From Chloromonas sp. AAM2 (taxonomy: Eukaryota > Chlorophyta > Chlorophyceae > Chlamydomonadales > Chlamydomonadaceae): DNA of 64,000 nucleotides. The stretch is taken from NCBI GenBank assembly GCA_004335635.1, contig QAXH01006771.1, positions 38,185 to 102,184 on the forward strand, in the 5' to 3' direction. The position numbers were made by a program, and so were the translations under genes. A model generated the notes under the pieces. The model ran no database searches. It was not told the DNA's origin and saw only the letters and a list, made by a program, of their open reading frames with translations. This document shows positions 24,261 to 36,520 of this stretch, in pieces; positions within the stretch are counted from its first letter, which is position 1; every line of letters starts with the position of its first letter.

Positions 24261-26538
24261 TCATTGTCTTGAGGGCGGTCGCTGCAGGGTAGGCCGCTTC
24301 AACCCAGGCTGTGAACTCCCTGTACTAACACTCGCAGGGCGCCAGAGCAGCAGGTTTTCACTCAGCAACTGGCTCGGGCTCTCAGTGTGCTCCTGCAACC
24401 CGTCATCCCCGTTCATTCCCTGCTCTTCAGGCGATGGCATCTGGCCATCGCCACTGTCTGCTTCAGGTTGTTCCTCATCGGCTGCGGGCCCTGGCGGTTT
24501 CAAGCTGTCATAGATCCACGTGGGTGCCTCCTCACCCTCGGCTCTCTTTCTAGGCTGAAGTAAAAACGGGGCTGGCCTGCCCTGTGGTGCCTCGCCCTGC
24601 TCAGCCACTCTGTCATCTGCACCGTTCGTTCCCGGCTCCTGTGCAACACCTGGCTGCCCCAAAGGCAGACGGCGGGGCAGTTCGCGCCGGGTGTGTGCAC
24701 TTGGTATGGGTTCTTGGTTTGTAATCTGGTTGTGTCGCGTCCTGGCTGCTTGCTGTGGGCCGTTGCCATTCTGGCTGGGTGCACCTGTCCGTCTGCCCTC
24801 GGCCGGCCCTGTGTGGCTGTTGGGTTGCACAGCCTCTGACTGACCCGATTGGCTCGACGGTTGCTTGTTGTTGATGAGTTTGAACACGTCGCTGCGCCGC
24901 ACGATGATGGGCGCCTCCGCGCGCCGCTTGTCCGCGGACACTGGCGATGCAACCCTGCTGCTACTGCCCTGTTTGACCTGCAAGCGCCGTGACGTGCGGG
25001 AGTAGCGTCTAAGGTGGGCAGGTGCAGACATGATCAACGGCAGTAACAGGGTGAGCTACACACTGACGCAGGTCTGGATCAGCAGCAAAGCAGGACCACA
25101 CGCATAATAGAGAAGGACAGATGATTAGAAAAACGTGCAGCAAGGCCACCGGCCTCAAACCACCAGAAGCATACGGGGTAGAAGGCATTGTGTCCTCAAA
25201 CCACCATGGGTTAGGCATGGCTACAGCTCAGCATGCTTTGTCCGCCACATGGTGCGCGACCAACAAAGCACCAGTGGCACCGCTTGCCTTGTCTACGATT
25301 GAGCTGGGCAGCTTCATGTTGAGCGCGTCTGCCAGCTGGTGCAGGTACCGCACGTCACAGGACGCGTAGCCCAGCAGCTCAGCGCTCAGTGGGCGCTGCT
25401 CCCACACCTGAAGCATGCGTGTGAACCAGATCAGTTTCAAACCAGCAGTCGATTAGCTGGTCTTGAAGCACCAGAGCTGCCACTAAGCATCTCAATAGAT
25501 GTGCCCAACCGGTGAGTGAATACAAGCATGATTGCCCCAGGGCACGTGCAGGCTCACCTCTGTCTTGTTGCTGTAATGGTATGCTCGTGCAATCTCGTAG
25601 CTGGCTGCCATGTCCTCCTGGAAAGCTTGTGTGCGCGGAGTGATGTACGTGGAAAGTACCTGCAGGCCGCACATCGACGATTAGTGAGGTGAATGATCAA
25701 CACCATGAATGATGGTTTGACAACGAGCAAGAGCCGCATGGCGAACAGGCGACCCTGAGCTTCATCCCTGGGCAAAGATTAAATTTGTGCTGTGCATGTC
25801 AATGACATGCAGATGCCAAGCAGCACACGAGAAATACATGTGAGCACAAACAAATAGCATGTACCAAACGGGATGTTCAAGGTTTTCGCTGACCGACCCT
25901 GCAAGCACATCTTCAGTATGGAATTTTGCGGTCACAACTACAGAGGGTCTGCACTCCGCACCTAGCACGGCTCACTATCTCCAGTCTTGTCACAAGAAGG
26001 GATGGTCAGACTTCGGACCTAGAAGGTCGGCAACTACTGCAGTGCTGGTTGCAGACATTTTATGTTTCCATGTTACTGTCACATGTCATTGATCCACCCC
26101 TGTGCATACACTTGCCTTGTCCAGGGGCAATACGTACATCGTGGGTATCATCTGTAGCTGTCTCACTGCCACCTCTGCCAGCTGTAAATCGTAAGCTGAG
26201 CGCAGGCGGATCGAAAACTGATGCCACAGCTGGGATGAATCGCTTCGTACATCAAACATGAGCTTGCACACCCGTTCATCTTCTAGGAGCTTTCTCAAGC
26301 TCAATGAGCCGTCTGCCGTGTGATAGTTGAAGGTGCGTGGCTGTAAAGCCAGCACATCAACAATCCATATGCGCAGACTGGTGCGGCCTCCTGATGTCAT
26401 TCGGGCTGACAGCTGCATGAGAGTCAGCTTGCCGCTCTGACGGTCCCCCAGCTTGACGCCTTCACAATCCAACGCAACACAAGTTGCTGACTGGAGCTCT
26501 TCGAGCATCTCAATCAGGTCTGGGCCTGAAGCCACCAT
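24261..26538 (-). CDS. EXD1-like DEDD 3'-5' exonuclease domain protein
   Basis: Predicted 3'-5' exonuclease fold of the RNase D/EXD1 type, acting on RNA or DNA. Four exons in phase: 26538-26116, 25659-25558, 25407-25288, 24977-24261, 453 residues. The start is taken at the ATG of MVASGPDLIEM. The open frame continues 5' to an acceptor near 26580, so an upstream exon is possible. ExoI: VALDCEGVKLG (D and E). ExoII: LMFDVRSDSSQLW. ExoIII: RPLSAELLGYASCDVRYLHQ (Y and D). The last 239 residues are basic and Ser/Pro/Gln-rich, with RRSDVFKLINNK near the start and no known domain. Two introns appear to use GC donors (26115 GCAAGT and 25287 GCAAGC). In animals EXD1 is a partner in small-RNA pathways; a similar role here would be inference only. 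Confidence 0.82.
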
Positions 26539-27244
26539 CTTGTAGTCTGGCTGCCGAGATGACACACGTGCTGGGGCCTGCGGTCATGCAGATGAGGTTG
26601 ACAGATAGAAGCGTGTTCCAAGATTCAACAGCTACTCATTCCCCATGCCGTGGCAGTTTTCCATGATGTGCACTTGCTTGCTAGGCTATATGCCCACCTC
26701 ATACTGTGCCTGGCTGGCTCTGGAGCTGTCCGCTGGGAGACTGAATACAGTGGCACTGGAAGCCCGGCAACAAATGAGGACGGCCTTGGCGCTATTGAAT
26801 ACATGGTTCTGGATGGGCTGCTGCCGTCTCCTGAGGTGGTTGCAAGGCTCCAAGACAACGCGATGCTCCAAGACCTTGCCTTGATGGCAGGCTGCACCCT
26901 TCACATGGGTATGCGTGCCTTGCATTTCAATACTGTGGAAGGAAAATAACGCCGGGGGTGCGCAGGTTGTGTTGGCCTAGCAGGATGTGTCATGGACAGT
27001 GCCACAGCCTGATACTATGAGCATCCACTACATAACCAGCCTGGCCGCACAAGCCTGGCCGCGTTGGCAATTGGCAAAACGGGCGAAATGCAAAACCGTT
27101 TCGGTCGGTCCCTATTAGTAGGCCAGACTCCATTATGATACCGCATATGTGGCTTGATACTCTTTCCGCTGGGCTTATTGCTGACAGCGATGATTGATTA
27201 GTCTCCATTCTAGGTCTTGCGCACATCACAGCCCAGCAGAAGCA
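26539..27244. promoter_or_regulatory. Divergent region between EXD1-like and PP2C genes
   Basis: 706 bases between opposing starts. It should contain both promoters, but its middle holds an open, protein-like stretch (26657-26908), listed separately, so extra 5' exons may be present. Confidence 0.4.
26657..26908 (+). other. Orphan candidate exon
   Basis: Bounded by a good acceptor (GTGGCAG before 26657) and donor (GTATGC at 26909). Read in one frame it is fully open with sensible protein composition: FHDVHLLARLYAHL, then EDGLGAIEYMVLDGLLPSPE, then ARLQDNAMLQDLALM. I cannot join it in phase to the first PP2C exon, so it may belong to a separate small transcript or an alternative 5' end. No family is recognised. 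Confidence 0.35.
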
Positions 27245-28426
27245 ATGGCTAGCGGGGCAATCACGTATGAAGTGTGCACCAAGGATCCAGACTGCCCCTA
27301 TGTCGAAGTGTACCTGGGAGACGGCCTCACATCGAAGTAGGTTGGATCGGGGTTTTCCAGGACTGCCGCGGCTTTGACATGCTGCATGGCTCTGTCTGTA
27401 TTTGTGCTCTTGACATCATTACGTGCACATGGCACAAATATTGCGTGTGCTTTTGGTGAACCCCTGGTCCGAGATCGCGTTTACCAAGGAACCCTCTTGG
27501 TGGCTTGCAGAGATGTGGAACTATCTTTCGGAGAGCGCGATGGAGAGGCCAACGTGTATGTCGATCACCCTGGTGGCGACACATGCCTGTCGCATTTTTC
27601 CCTTCCTGGTGTGTAACGCGTTGGTGTACGTGCAATTTGGGCAGACGCAATGCCGCATGGATTTGGCTCAATTATCAAGAGCTGCTGTGGTCGCAGGTTT
27701 CCGTATACCAGCAGGCGTCCAGGCCACATACAACAGCAAGAGGCTTAGGTACAGATTAAGGTGCGCCGTTGTTTCAGTCTGCGATTGAGCGCAGATCAGG
27801 GCATTTACACGCAGCTGCACACACGGCTGCTGCAGAATTACAATTGTGTCGGTAAACCGTGGTTGTTACAGCTTGGACGCCTGAGCGTTGACATCTCGAC
27901 ATCTCGACATCTTGTTTGCACGGGCTGACTTGTTTGCGATGTTGGTCTAGGCACCAACATTCACACCGCGATTCGATCTTGTATGCAGGCTGGCAGTCAA
28001 CACGCCCAACAGCACTGGCACATGGGGCACAGCCACCTCCACCTCGCTCTCTCTGGGCGATGTTGATATTGAGGACGCCTGTGAATACCATGATGCGCGG
28101 AGCTCTGAAGCCAGTGAGGCAGACGCACAAGGGGAGAACGGAAAGGCCACCACGGGGCTCACCAAAGGCCAAAAAAAAACCATGGTAAGCAGACTGTGGT
28201 AAGGCTAAAAATCATCCATTGGCCATCACACGAGGGGAAGGAATCCAACCCGTCCAACCTACAAGTGAAGGAGATTGCGATACACCTGGGATTGCAGGAC
28301 ATGGGCCATCACATCTCCTGGTTCCAGAGAAAGCTCCATGTTTTGTTTTTGCTTGCCTGTGTCATCTTCAGAAAAAGAAGAAGAAGAAACAGAAGGAGCG
28401 GGCTGCATTGGACGGGCAGCCTCCGA

Positions 28427-28463
<37 letters not shown>

Positions 28464-31400
28464 GGCACTCGGCAGCCATTTGTGGGTATCGCAAGCGCAC
28501 AAAGGTCGGAAAATCCAACCTGTGGGCACATTCTCTCACTGTGCGCTTGAGTTGCCTAACCTCGTGGTTTGATTTGCATGTGCAGGAGCAGAGTACTGCC
28601 ACACCATCTGCAAAGGGAGGTGTTAAGAATCCCAAAACGTCTGACGAGGCATCATTGGCTTCACAACCTCCTGTGTCCCCGTGCACACCTCCGCTACATG
28701 CACCAGCACCTGATGGATTTGCGACAACTGCCACAGCACTGGTGTTGCCAGAGGCATCCGTACAGCTGTCTCAGAGATTGTCCTCAGAGGCGCCGTCTGT
28801 CACCACACCACGCGCAGGCGCGAGCAAGCGTGTGCAGGCAAGTGGCTGGGCATTGTCTTTGCGCTTGAGCGGAAGTGTTGCGGCACTTGCAGGCATTCAC
28901 AAACTTTCAGACTGGTACCCACACCCGTGCACAATACATCGTCGTCCTGGTACTTCTTGTCTGTTGCAGGTGAACCCGGAGGAGGACTTTGCACCCGAGA
29001 GTGACGCTGTGACCCAGCTGTCGTCCACCAAGGAGATGGTGATGCCGCCCGACCTGCTGCATGGCCCGTTCATCAAGACAGGCATGGGCAAGAGCGAGAC
29101 CAAGGGCGAGGACAAGTGGTTTGAGCTGTCAGGCAACAAGTGGGAGCTGCCAGCGCTGGAGGCAGCCACTGCCTTCTCCGCCTTTGGCGTGTTCGATGGC
29201 CACGGGGGCAAGCAGTCGGCCACGGTGAGCAGCACAGGCTGCGAGCAGTCGGGCCATGCTGTTGGCTGAGCCTCTAGACGGCAGAAGCTCATGATGTACA
29301 GGGCGACTCGTTGTAGCTATGGCGTCAATTTTCAATCCACCTACGCTCAGCTTATGGTTTACAGCTGGCAGAGGTGGCAGTTCTGGATCACATGCCCCAA
29401 CCTTGGCTTGCTTTGTAGAGTGTGGCATTAAATACATGGCAAGACTTCAAATGATGTATCCACGAATTGACAGGTCACAGGCGTTACTCTCACTCTGCAC
29501 GTCACAATGTTCACTGCTTGCTCATCTGCAGTATGCCACCAAGAACCTGCTGGGACAGACGACTGACTTGGTGGGCCGTCTGCGAATGCCAGTGCCACAG
29601 CCTGTTGGTCTGCCCGGTGCCACGGAGGCGGACGCACGCGTGTGGGCCGTGCAGGATGCCATGATTGAGAGATTGCCAAAGGTACGAGCAAGACGCTTGG
29701 GCCTCGGATGACATGCTGAGGATGCCAACCACGAACCAAAAGCTGGCACATTCGTCATTCTAGAAGTGGTCAGCGGGGCTTCGTCTCAGACATCCTGCAC
29801 AACATGCTGGCATGTGCAGGTGCGTAATGCACTTCTGAACCTGACATTGACGCCCCTTGCCATGTTTACAGGCCCTGCACACAGCGTTTGTAGACATGGA
29901 CAAAGAATGCCAACGGCGATTCAAGCAGAGCGGCACCACTGCCACCTTGGCTGTGTGTGTGGGCTGGGAGTTGCTGGTGGCAAGTGTGGGAGACAGCTGC
30001 GCCTACCTGGACACTGGGACGGAAGTCATACAGGTGTGGCACGCAGAGCAAGCGCATGGGTAACACCAGCGTTTGAGGAGGGCTGGTCCCATGGTAGGGG
30101 GCATCTTCACCGCAACCACCGAGCCAGTGTGAACGGTCCAAGGTTGTTGAAAAGCCCTTGTGTAATGTATCGCTTTAAGCCAGGCTTGATCAAAATACGC
30201 TCGAGCATCATGCCGTTGTTGTGTTCCGTACTTTTCTCCGACGCCCGGCGGTCCGCACCCGGACATTTGTTGTAAAAACACCTCCCACGGTAAAAATTAT
30301 TGTGAAATGGGTGCAGATTGGTAGAGTCATGACAGGGTTACCATTGGCAGTCCTGACAGTAGCTGATCAAGTGCTGTAATATGTCACCAAAGGACTGAAT
30401 ACCCTGCCATGTTGGGTGCAGATTAGCGCCAACCACAGAGTCAGTGAGAACGCCGACGAGTGTGACCGCATCAAAGCCCTGGGCGGCTCCATCGCACAGT
30501 CAGATGTGGATGGGGTCATTGCGGGACCGCTGCGGGTCTGGCCCGGTGGCCTGGCCATGACACGCAGCCTGGGCGACGCCGAGGCTGGCCGCCTGGTGAC
30601 AGGTGAGGCCAGATCATGGCAACACGGCTACGTACAGAAGCTAGCAGCCCAGTCTGCGTGCGTTGCTTCAGTGCGCGTTCCAGCAGCACTTACTTTGCGC
30701 ACTACTCTCCATGCAGCCCGCATGGATTGGCCCGCAAACTTGCTGCCATGCGCTGCTGGCCATGCAAGATGTTCGACAGCACCACCATCAATAACACTGC
30801 GTGCTGCGCAGGCGAGCCGGACATCCGCCAGATCACTATCCCTGCCGGTGGTGCTCGGCTCATTCTGGCGTCTGATGGACTGTGGGATGCAGTCACGGCC
30901 AAGACCATCATCCAGAAGGTACGCAGAGCCCTCCTTGGTTTTTGCATGTTGTGGCAACCAGATGGGACGGAAGGCAGCAAGCGCGATGGGAGTGCACTAA
31001 GGTTGCTGGTCCAAGCCAAGGAGCTCTTGTCTGCCCAAGTGGCTTCCGTGCTTCTTCTTCTTCGGTCACATACTTGCAGGCATGACATCGTGCTTTCTAC
31101 AACTTGTTTTTCAATGGCTCGTGTGATGTCACATACTTGTCCTTGTGCAGGTGCGGCGTATGGTTCCTGGTCAAGCCGCGAACATGGCTATGCACACTGC
31201 CCTGGACAAGAAGGGTTTGTCCGACGACATCACAGTCCTGGTGGTGGACTTCTGCGCCGCGCCCGGCGACAAGATGGCTGCGTCGCTCATGGCAGCAGCA
31301 GTCAAGGGCGCGCACGCAGAGACCAGTCAGATGTGGAAGCCATTGGAGGCACCAACTGCCTCTTGGAGGTGTGTACTTGCAGTCATGCCTGGGGCACATT

Positions 31401-34015
31401 CTGTCTGCCTTAAGTTGCGGGGTGGTGTCATCGATCTGGTGCTGGCCAGTTGCAGGGCACGGGCATCAGAGTCACAGTTGTTGGTAATGATATGGAAAGC
31501 CAGCTTGCTTGCTGCTGTTGTGTTCGACGTACTTGCTTTACTTTTGCTAGTGGTGATGACAGCCTGCGCACCAACTTCTGTCAACTGCCCATGGCCTGTC
31601 CGCAGGGAGCGCCTGACCGCCCGGCGCACTGCTGCACTGGTCAGGTTGGCCGAGCAGCATGCAGCCGAGGAGGCGGCCGCCGCCGCCGCCGCTGCTGAGG
31701 CAGCCAGGGCCTCTGCTGCCAACAGCTTCTCAGCACAGGCAGGGAAATCGAGTGTGTCCGACATGTACAAAGAGCTGGTCGAGCTGCGTGTGGACCTGAA
31801 TGACCTGGAAGGGTGGGTCAAGTCAAGGCATGATCAAAACACTTGTGCACAGCACACAGCCTTGTGACAAAAATCCTCAAGGGGCCTTGGCTCATGGGTC
31901 TCTTGCTTTGCACTTGGCAATGTCTTTGTTCTGGTGTTGATTGTTCACAGGCCTTTGTAAAAATGCCTACCAACCAAGCATAAGCATGCTTCTGGCTTGA
32001 AGGTCTTGAACCTGTCTTCTGTATGTTGTCAGCTTGTCCGGCTTCCTGACAAACGTTTGGCCTCTCCCTTCTGCAGGCTGGATATGACCGATCCAGGCAG
32101 CAGCACTGCCGCCCCAGTGGAGGACGATGCGAGCGAGTGGACGACTGTCAAGCCATCAGGCAGCAAGGCTTCAGAGCCTCCGGCATACATGCAGGAAATG
32201 GCCCGTGCTGCACGAGCAGCTGAGGGTGGTCATGGGCGCGGTGGCAAGTCAGGCCCCAGGGGTGCCGGTCGCCAAGGACGTGACTTTCCGTCCCGCCAGG
32301 CGCCTCACCAGGCAGCTGCGCCCGCACCCACTGCCGGGAACCCCACCGCAGCAGTGCAACACCCATCCGATGCCACGTCTCAGGAAGGCTTCACAGGGGT
32401 GGCTGAAGGCAGAGGGCGAGGTGGCCGTGGCATGCGAGGAGGCCGGGGTAGCAAGTACACCGGAAGTGAGCGTCAAGCAGGTGGCGTTCAGCCACCACAG
32501 CACAAGGATGATCAAGTCGGATCTGCTCCATCTGCCCCTGAAGCGACACGTAACGCGCTGCCAAGTGGCGAGGTTCGTGCTGCCCGTGCCCTTCGCCAGC
32601 CTCGCAACCAGAGCACAGCCAGCGTGGCTGTCGGTGTGGACAGCGGATCAGTTGACGCAGGGGTCCCAGATGCACATGGTGGTGAGGGGAACAGGCGGCG
32701 CCGGGGGCGCAATGGTAATGGCGAGGCACAGCGGCCGCCTCGTGACACCAGCCGTGGAAAGCCCGCTCCTCCAGCTGCCAGTGCAGCAGTGCCTCCTGCA
32801 GTTGCTGACGTTGTGCCTGCAGTATCAGTCAGCCAACCTCCACGTGAGTTCATTTACATGAAGCGGTCTGACATTCCAAACTACCCGCACCCGACCAACC
32901 CGACCAAAGGACCACGCAGGCAGCACAACAAGCCCAACCAGCCCAATCAGCAACCTCAGCAGGAAACCGCACCACCAGCCACTGCATCGCCCTGGAACGG
33001 CCACCCATCATCTGCATCACAGGTCAGCAAGCCTGGCCAGACCATGCAGCCGGCAGCTGCACAGTGGGCAAGGGGCCCCTGGCAAGCGACACAGCCAGCA
33101 ACCACCTCGGCTCCCCACAATGCTGACCCATTCCCCCTGCTATCAGTGGCACCCGTGCCCGCCAGGTCCAGCCCCCCAACCCAGCGGCCACCTGGAGCTA
33201 TCTGCAGTAAGCCCTTCCAGCCGCCGCAGTCAGCCGCTGCAGTAACCCCTCCCACCCAGCCAGCAGGCGTCATGACGTCCGGAAGGAAGTCTCCGCCGGC
33301 CGCAGCACCAGTGCCCCAGAAACCCTCTCAACCAGCAGCTGCACAATCCTTCATCAAGCGCGCCCAACCAACTCCTGCACAAGCTCTCAGCAAGTCAGGT
33401 CAACCAGCAGCTGTACAATCTTTCAGCAAGCCAGCTCAACCGGCGGCTGCACAAGCTCTCGGCAAGTCCGCCCAACCAGCGGCTGCAAAGGATTCAAGCA
33501 AGCCCACATCGCCCGCCGCAGCACCAGGTGCCGACAAGCCACCTAGCAAGCCCACACAATCGACAGCTGCAGTCAACTCTAGCAAACCGAGCCAGGCCAT
33601 CCAATCTGCCCCTGCAACACAATCGACCCCGGTAGTGCAATCTGCTCCTGCTGTTCAGTCCAATGGGCACAGCCAGCCGGTGCAGGCATCGGTGCCCAGC
33701 AGGCCGGACCAGCCCACTCAGCCAGCAGCTGTCACTAAGCAGAGCCCACCTGTCACGGCTCCAGTGGCCTGCCCTCCCGCTGCAGAGCCAGCAGCGCCGC
33801 CTCCAGACGTACCACTGGAGCCCTCCATGCAGCCCACATCTCAACCGCCACGCTCTGCGCCCATGGGAGGTCGTGGGTCTTCGCAAATGAATGGACGGGG
33901 CATTGGTGGACGGGGTGGTCGTGGGACGGGCAGGAGCATGTTTGACATGAAATCTTCCCCATACATGACTTCGCATGATTTTGGTGCAGGATTTGGGAAG
34001 CTGGGAATGCTATGA
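27245..34015 (+). CDS. PP2C-family protein phosphatase with RGG/Pro-rich C-terminal tail
   Basis: Mg/Mn-dependent Ser/Thr phosphatase. Fourteen exons in phase give 1321 residues: 27245-27336, 27511-27608, 27697-27748, 27989-28184, 28372-28428, 28586-28837, 28970-29224, 29532-29681, 29872-30033, 30422-30602, 30812-30918, 31151-31368, 31606-31812, 32077-34015. Residues 1-125 form a beta-rich N-terminal part of unknown family (MASGAITYEVCTKDPDCPYV). A lysine-rich stretch (KKKKKKQKER, about residue 147) may be a nuclear signal. The PP2C core runs from about 250 to 610 with all metal motifs: FGVFDGHGG, TTATLAV, VASVGDS, LAMTRSLGDAE, LILASDGLWDAV, DDITVLVVDF. A helical Ala-rich segment follows. The last exon encodes 646 residues with three RGG clusters (for example GRGRGGRGMRGGRG) around a Pro/Gln/Ala-rich region with 12-residue repeats. 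Intron 6 uses a GC donor (28838). RNA binding by the tail is inferred from composition. Confidence 0.9.
28232..28288 (-). repeat. B-box dispersed repeat, copy B
   Basis: Lies in PP2C intron 4, antisense to the gene. On the minus strand it reads TTGTAGGTTGGACGGGTTGG then ATTCC; the B-box cytosine is mutated. Confidence 0.6.
28429..28462 (+). repeat. (GT)17 microsatellite forming a 5' splice site
   Basis: PP2C exon 5 ends ...CCTCCGAAG and the intron begins directly with 17 GT units. Every unit is a possible GT donor. Only the first keeps the next exon in frame without adding residues. Confidence 0.9.
33329..33508 (+). repeat. Coding 36-bp tandem repeat in the PP2C tail
   Basis: Five units encode 12-residue repeats of the form QPAAAQ(S/A)(F/L)xKxx: QPAAAQSFIKRA, QPTPAQALSKSG, QPAAVQSFSKPA, QPAAAQALGKSA and a partly diverged fifth. 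The regular Lys/Pro spacing suggests a flexible or phase-separating linker. Confidence 0.9.
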
Positions 34016-35278
34016 CAGCTGTGCTGGCAACAATAGCTGCTTCAGATTTTATCAACATGGGGCCATGTTGGCCTGCAGCGGCTCAACACTGTACCAAGCA
34101 GAGCTGTGAAGCGTAGAGCCATTTTCTTGAGTCGTAGAGTACCTCCCCTCTTGTGAAGCGCTGCCCACCCTTTTCCCCAAAAACATTGAAAGTCCTCCTC
34201 CTGTGGCCTACCAATGTTACACCACACAAGAGTTGGGACTTGACAAGAGCAGTCATCCGCAGTCGTGGCTGCCACTGACATGTCAAACATGGTTGAGCAA
34301 CAATACTCAGTTCCAGAGTGGCAGGTCACCAAACAACCTTGCAGAAACGTGGTCATGCAGGTGCCATGAGCAGGCGCCATGCAGGTGTGACGGTTTTTGA
34401 AACAAACTGGGTCTGCGTGCGTTTCATTCGGCGTTGGGCTGCAATTCGGCATGTGTTTCGTGTGCCATGCAGTTCTCGTGAAGCGGACGTAACAGTTGCT
34501 TGATGGAGAAGTGCTAAGGGGGAAAAAAGAAGTTTGTCACTTCTTGGACATAGCTTTCAGTCCTGATGCGTTTATTTGAGTGCATTGATGGGTCATGTCT
34601 GCCTCATGGGCACAACTTTTGTAATGCCACTTCATTCAGACAAGCACTACCTTCAGTAGATTCAGTACCCGGCCCTTTGTACTGAACATTTGCAGCAACG
34701 TGTCCAGTCAACAGCCAATAATCACCATACCCTTTCAGCAGGCAACAGGCTCAGTGGTTTACACAGCACGTTCAGGCTCAAGTCATACTGGCCAGAGATG
34801 TGCTGCAACGATCCCAGCCATGCATGAAGCGGCACGCTCATAGCAAAAGTAGAGAACGCCAAGCATGACCGCAAATTATAACTGAGTTTTATTTTGCGGT
34901 CATGGATGGTATCCGAGCAACGTGATCGCAATTTATGCCTCACGTCAACTCGCCCACTGTGCCACTGCATGGACGAGGTGGCAAAGAGAACCATGCATGT
35001 GCTGTCAAGCGTTTCAGAAACCCGATCTCACCCCTTCCACATATGTTCTTCAAGGTGATCCAGCTCATATCAACTCACACAACCGTGAAACTCCTGACCC
35101 CATGGTCACGACTCACCCTGTAGTAGTGATTCATCCACGTGGCGACACGTGCATGTGTGACACAGGAACACGTGTCACACATTCGCCGCTATCAGGGCAG
35201 TGCTGACCGCTACCCCAAGAGGGCCAACCCCTTACCTCCGCCGCCCTTTCAGAAAATGGTGAACACTTCTTTGTAGTA

Positions 35279-35350
35279 GAGGCATTCACTGACCATAGAC
35301 TGGAGGTAGGATGCCACCAACACACAACAGATGTTGCCCAGCAGGCGACT
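35279..35350 (+). repeat. 72-bp direct repeat, copy 1
   Basis: Shares GAGGCATTCACT(G/A)A(C/T)CATAGACT(G/A)GAGGTAGGAT and the following CACCAACACAC...CCCAGCA(G/A) with a copy at 37834. Confidence 0.7.
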
Positions 35351-36191
35351 TACAAGCAGATCTGGCCGAGGACATCTGCACAACAAGCGCAAGAGCTTCA
35401 CAACAAGGAGCCCAAGCTACCCAAGACAGTCCAGCCAACATGTATTAGGCGTTAGTTAGCCTATGATAGGTTGAATCCACGATTAAAAAGCCTCGTGGGC
35501 AAAACTTGCTATTAGTCGGGGAACTTCCTGCGTTCTTTGCTCTTTGCGCCTTGAAATTGCCTTCTGTTGCTCAGGGTTGGTTAGGACGATGTCCAGCCTC
35601 GTCTGTTGCATGGCTCGCTAGCGTTTGCGCTCGGTGCATGTAACAGTTCCAGAGACTGCAGTAGTGATTCATTGTATGCCCAGCACACCTTGTTGCCTCC
35701 TACTATGACAGCCCCAACCTGCAGGACGGCAGGAGTGTGCACGTCCGCATCATGCAAGAACATGCCTCAGAGGTTGAGTGCATGTACATCCTAATAGCAT
35801 CTTGTGAAAATGCACCATCGCGTAGGCTGAGCTGGCCTTGCTCAAAACTCGGTCAGACGGGTCACACAGCCTTAATTGACACTGTAGTTCCTGTCTAGTC
35901 CTGGTTTGCTGTCCCAGAAGTGGCAATGCGCCGTCTACCACAACGCGCGATGTTCACCCCGCGGTTCACTCTGGTGTGATTGACACACACACACAGTGGG
36001 TGAATCACTACTACAATCAAAACTAGTGGTGAATGCCTCACTGGCTGTGAGCAGGCAAAGTGCTCTGTACTCTTGAGTAGGCCGACCTCGTAATGAGCCT
36101 CGTGTCAGGGGCGAACAGGTCCAATCGAACCATGAACAGGTTCCAGACAGGTTCCATGACATGTTGCTAACTGTCAACTCGTCAAGCTCCA

Positions 36192-36520
36192 ACAAAAAAA
36201 TTTGCCAGTTCTGGGACAGTTTCTGTGCCCCGCACTGAACCGGCGGTGATGTGGTCTCACCTGTTTTGAATGATTTACGAGCATGGACAAGGGATTAAAA
36301 ATAGTTCCACGCAGCATGTAGAGGAGTCGATTGATTTTGGAACCTCTTGTACCGCCTGAGCCAATTCTGGGACAGGACTGTGTGTGTGGTGGTGGTGGTG
36401 GTGTAGTGTGATCTCCTGATTGGTATACTATCTGTGTGGCCCAGACCTGCAACACCAGTGCCCGTACACAGCGTACAGGACTCTGCTTGAAGCCTACGAG
36501 CATGTACAGGGAATCAAAAA
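36192..36520 (+). repeat. Two tandem diverged copies of a CCAGTTCTGGGAC element
   Basis: Copy 1 starts TTTGCCAGTTCTGGGACAGT (36202) and later has ACGAGCATGGACAAGGGATT. Copy 2 starts GCCAATTCTGGGACAG (36359) and later has ACGAGCATGTACAGGGAATC. The shared order of motifs shows a unit of roughly 110-160 bases; copy 2 is expanded by a GT/GGT run. Confidence 0.6.

Noticed and set aside
24261..25037. Stand-alone 258-codon minus frame as a separate gene
   Set aside because: A good acceptor at 24978 and phase match make it the last exon of the EXD1-like gene.
31997..34015. Separate intronless gene from the first open codon at 31997
   Set aside because: The acceptor CTGCAG before 32077 joins in phase with PP2C exon 13; the 80 bases upstream look intronic.
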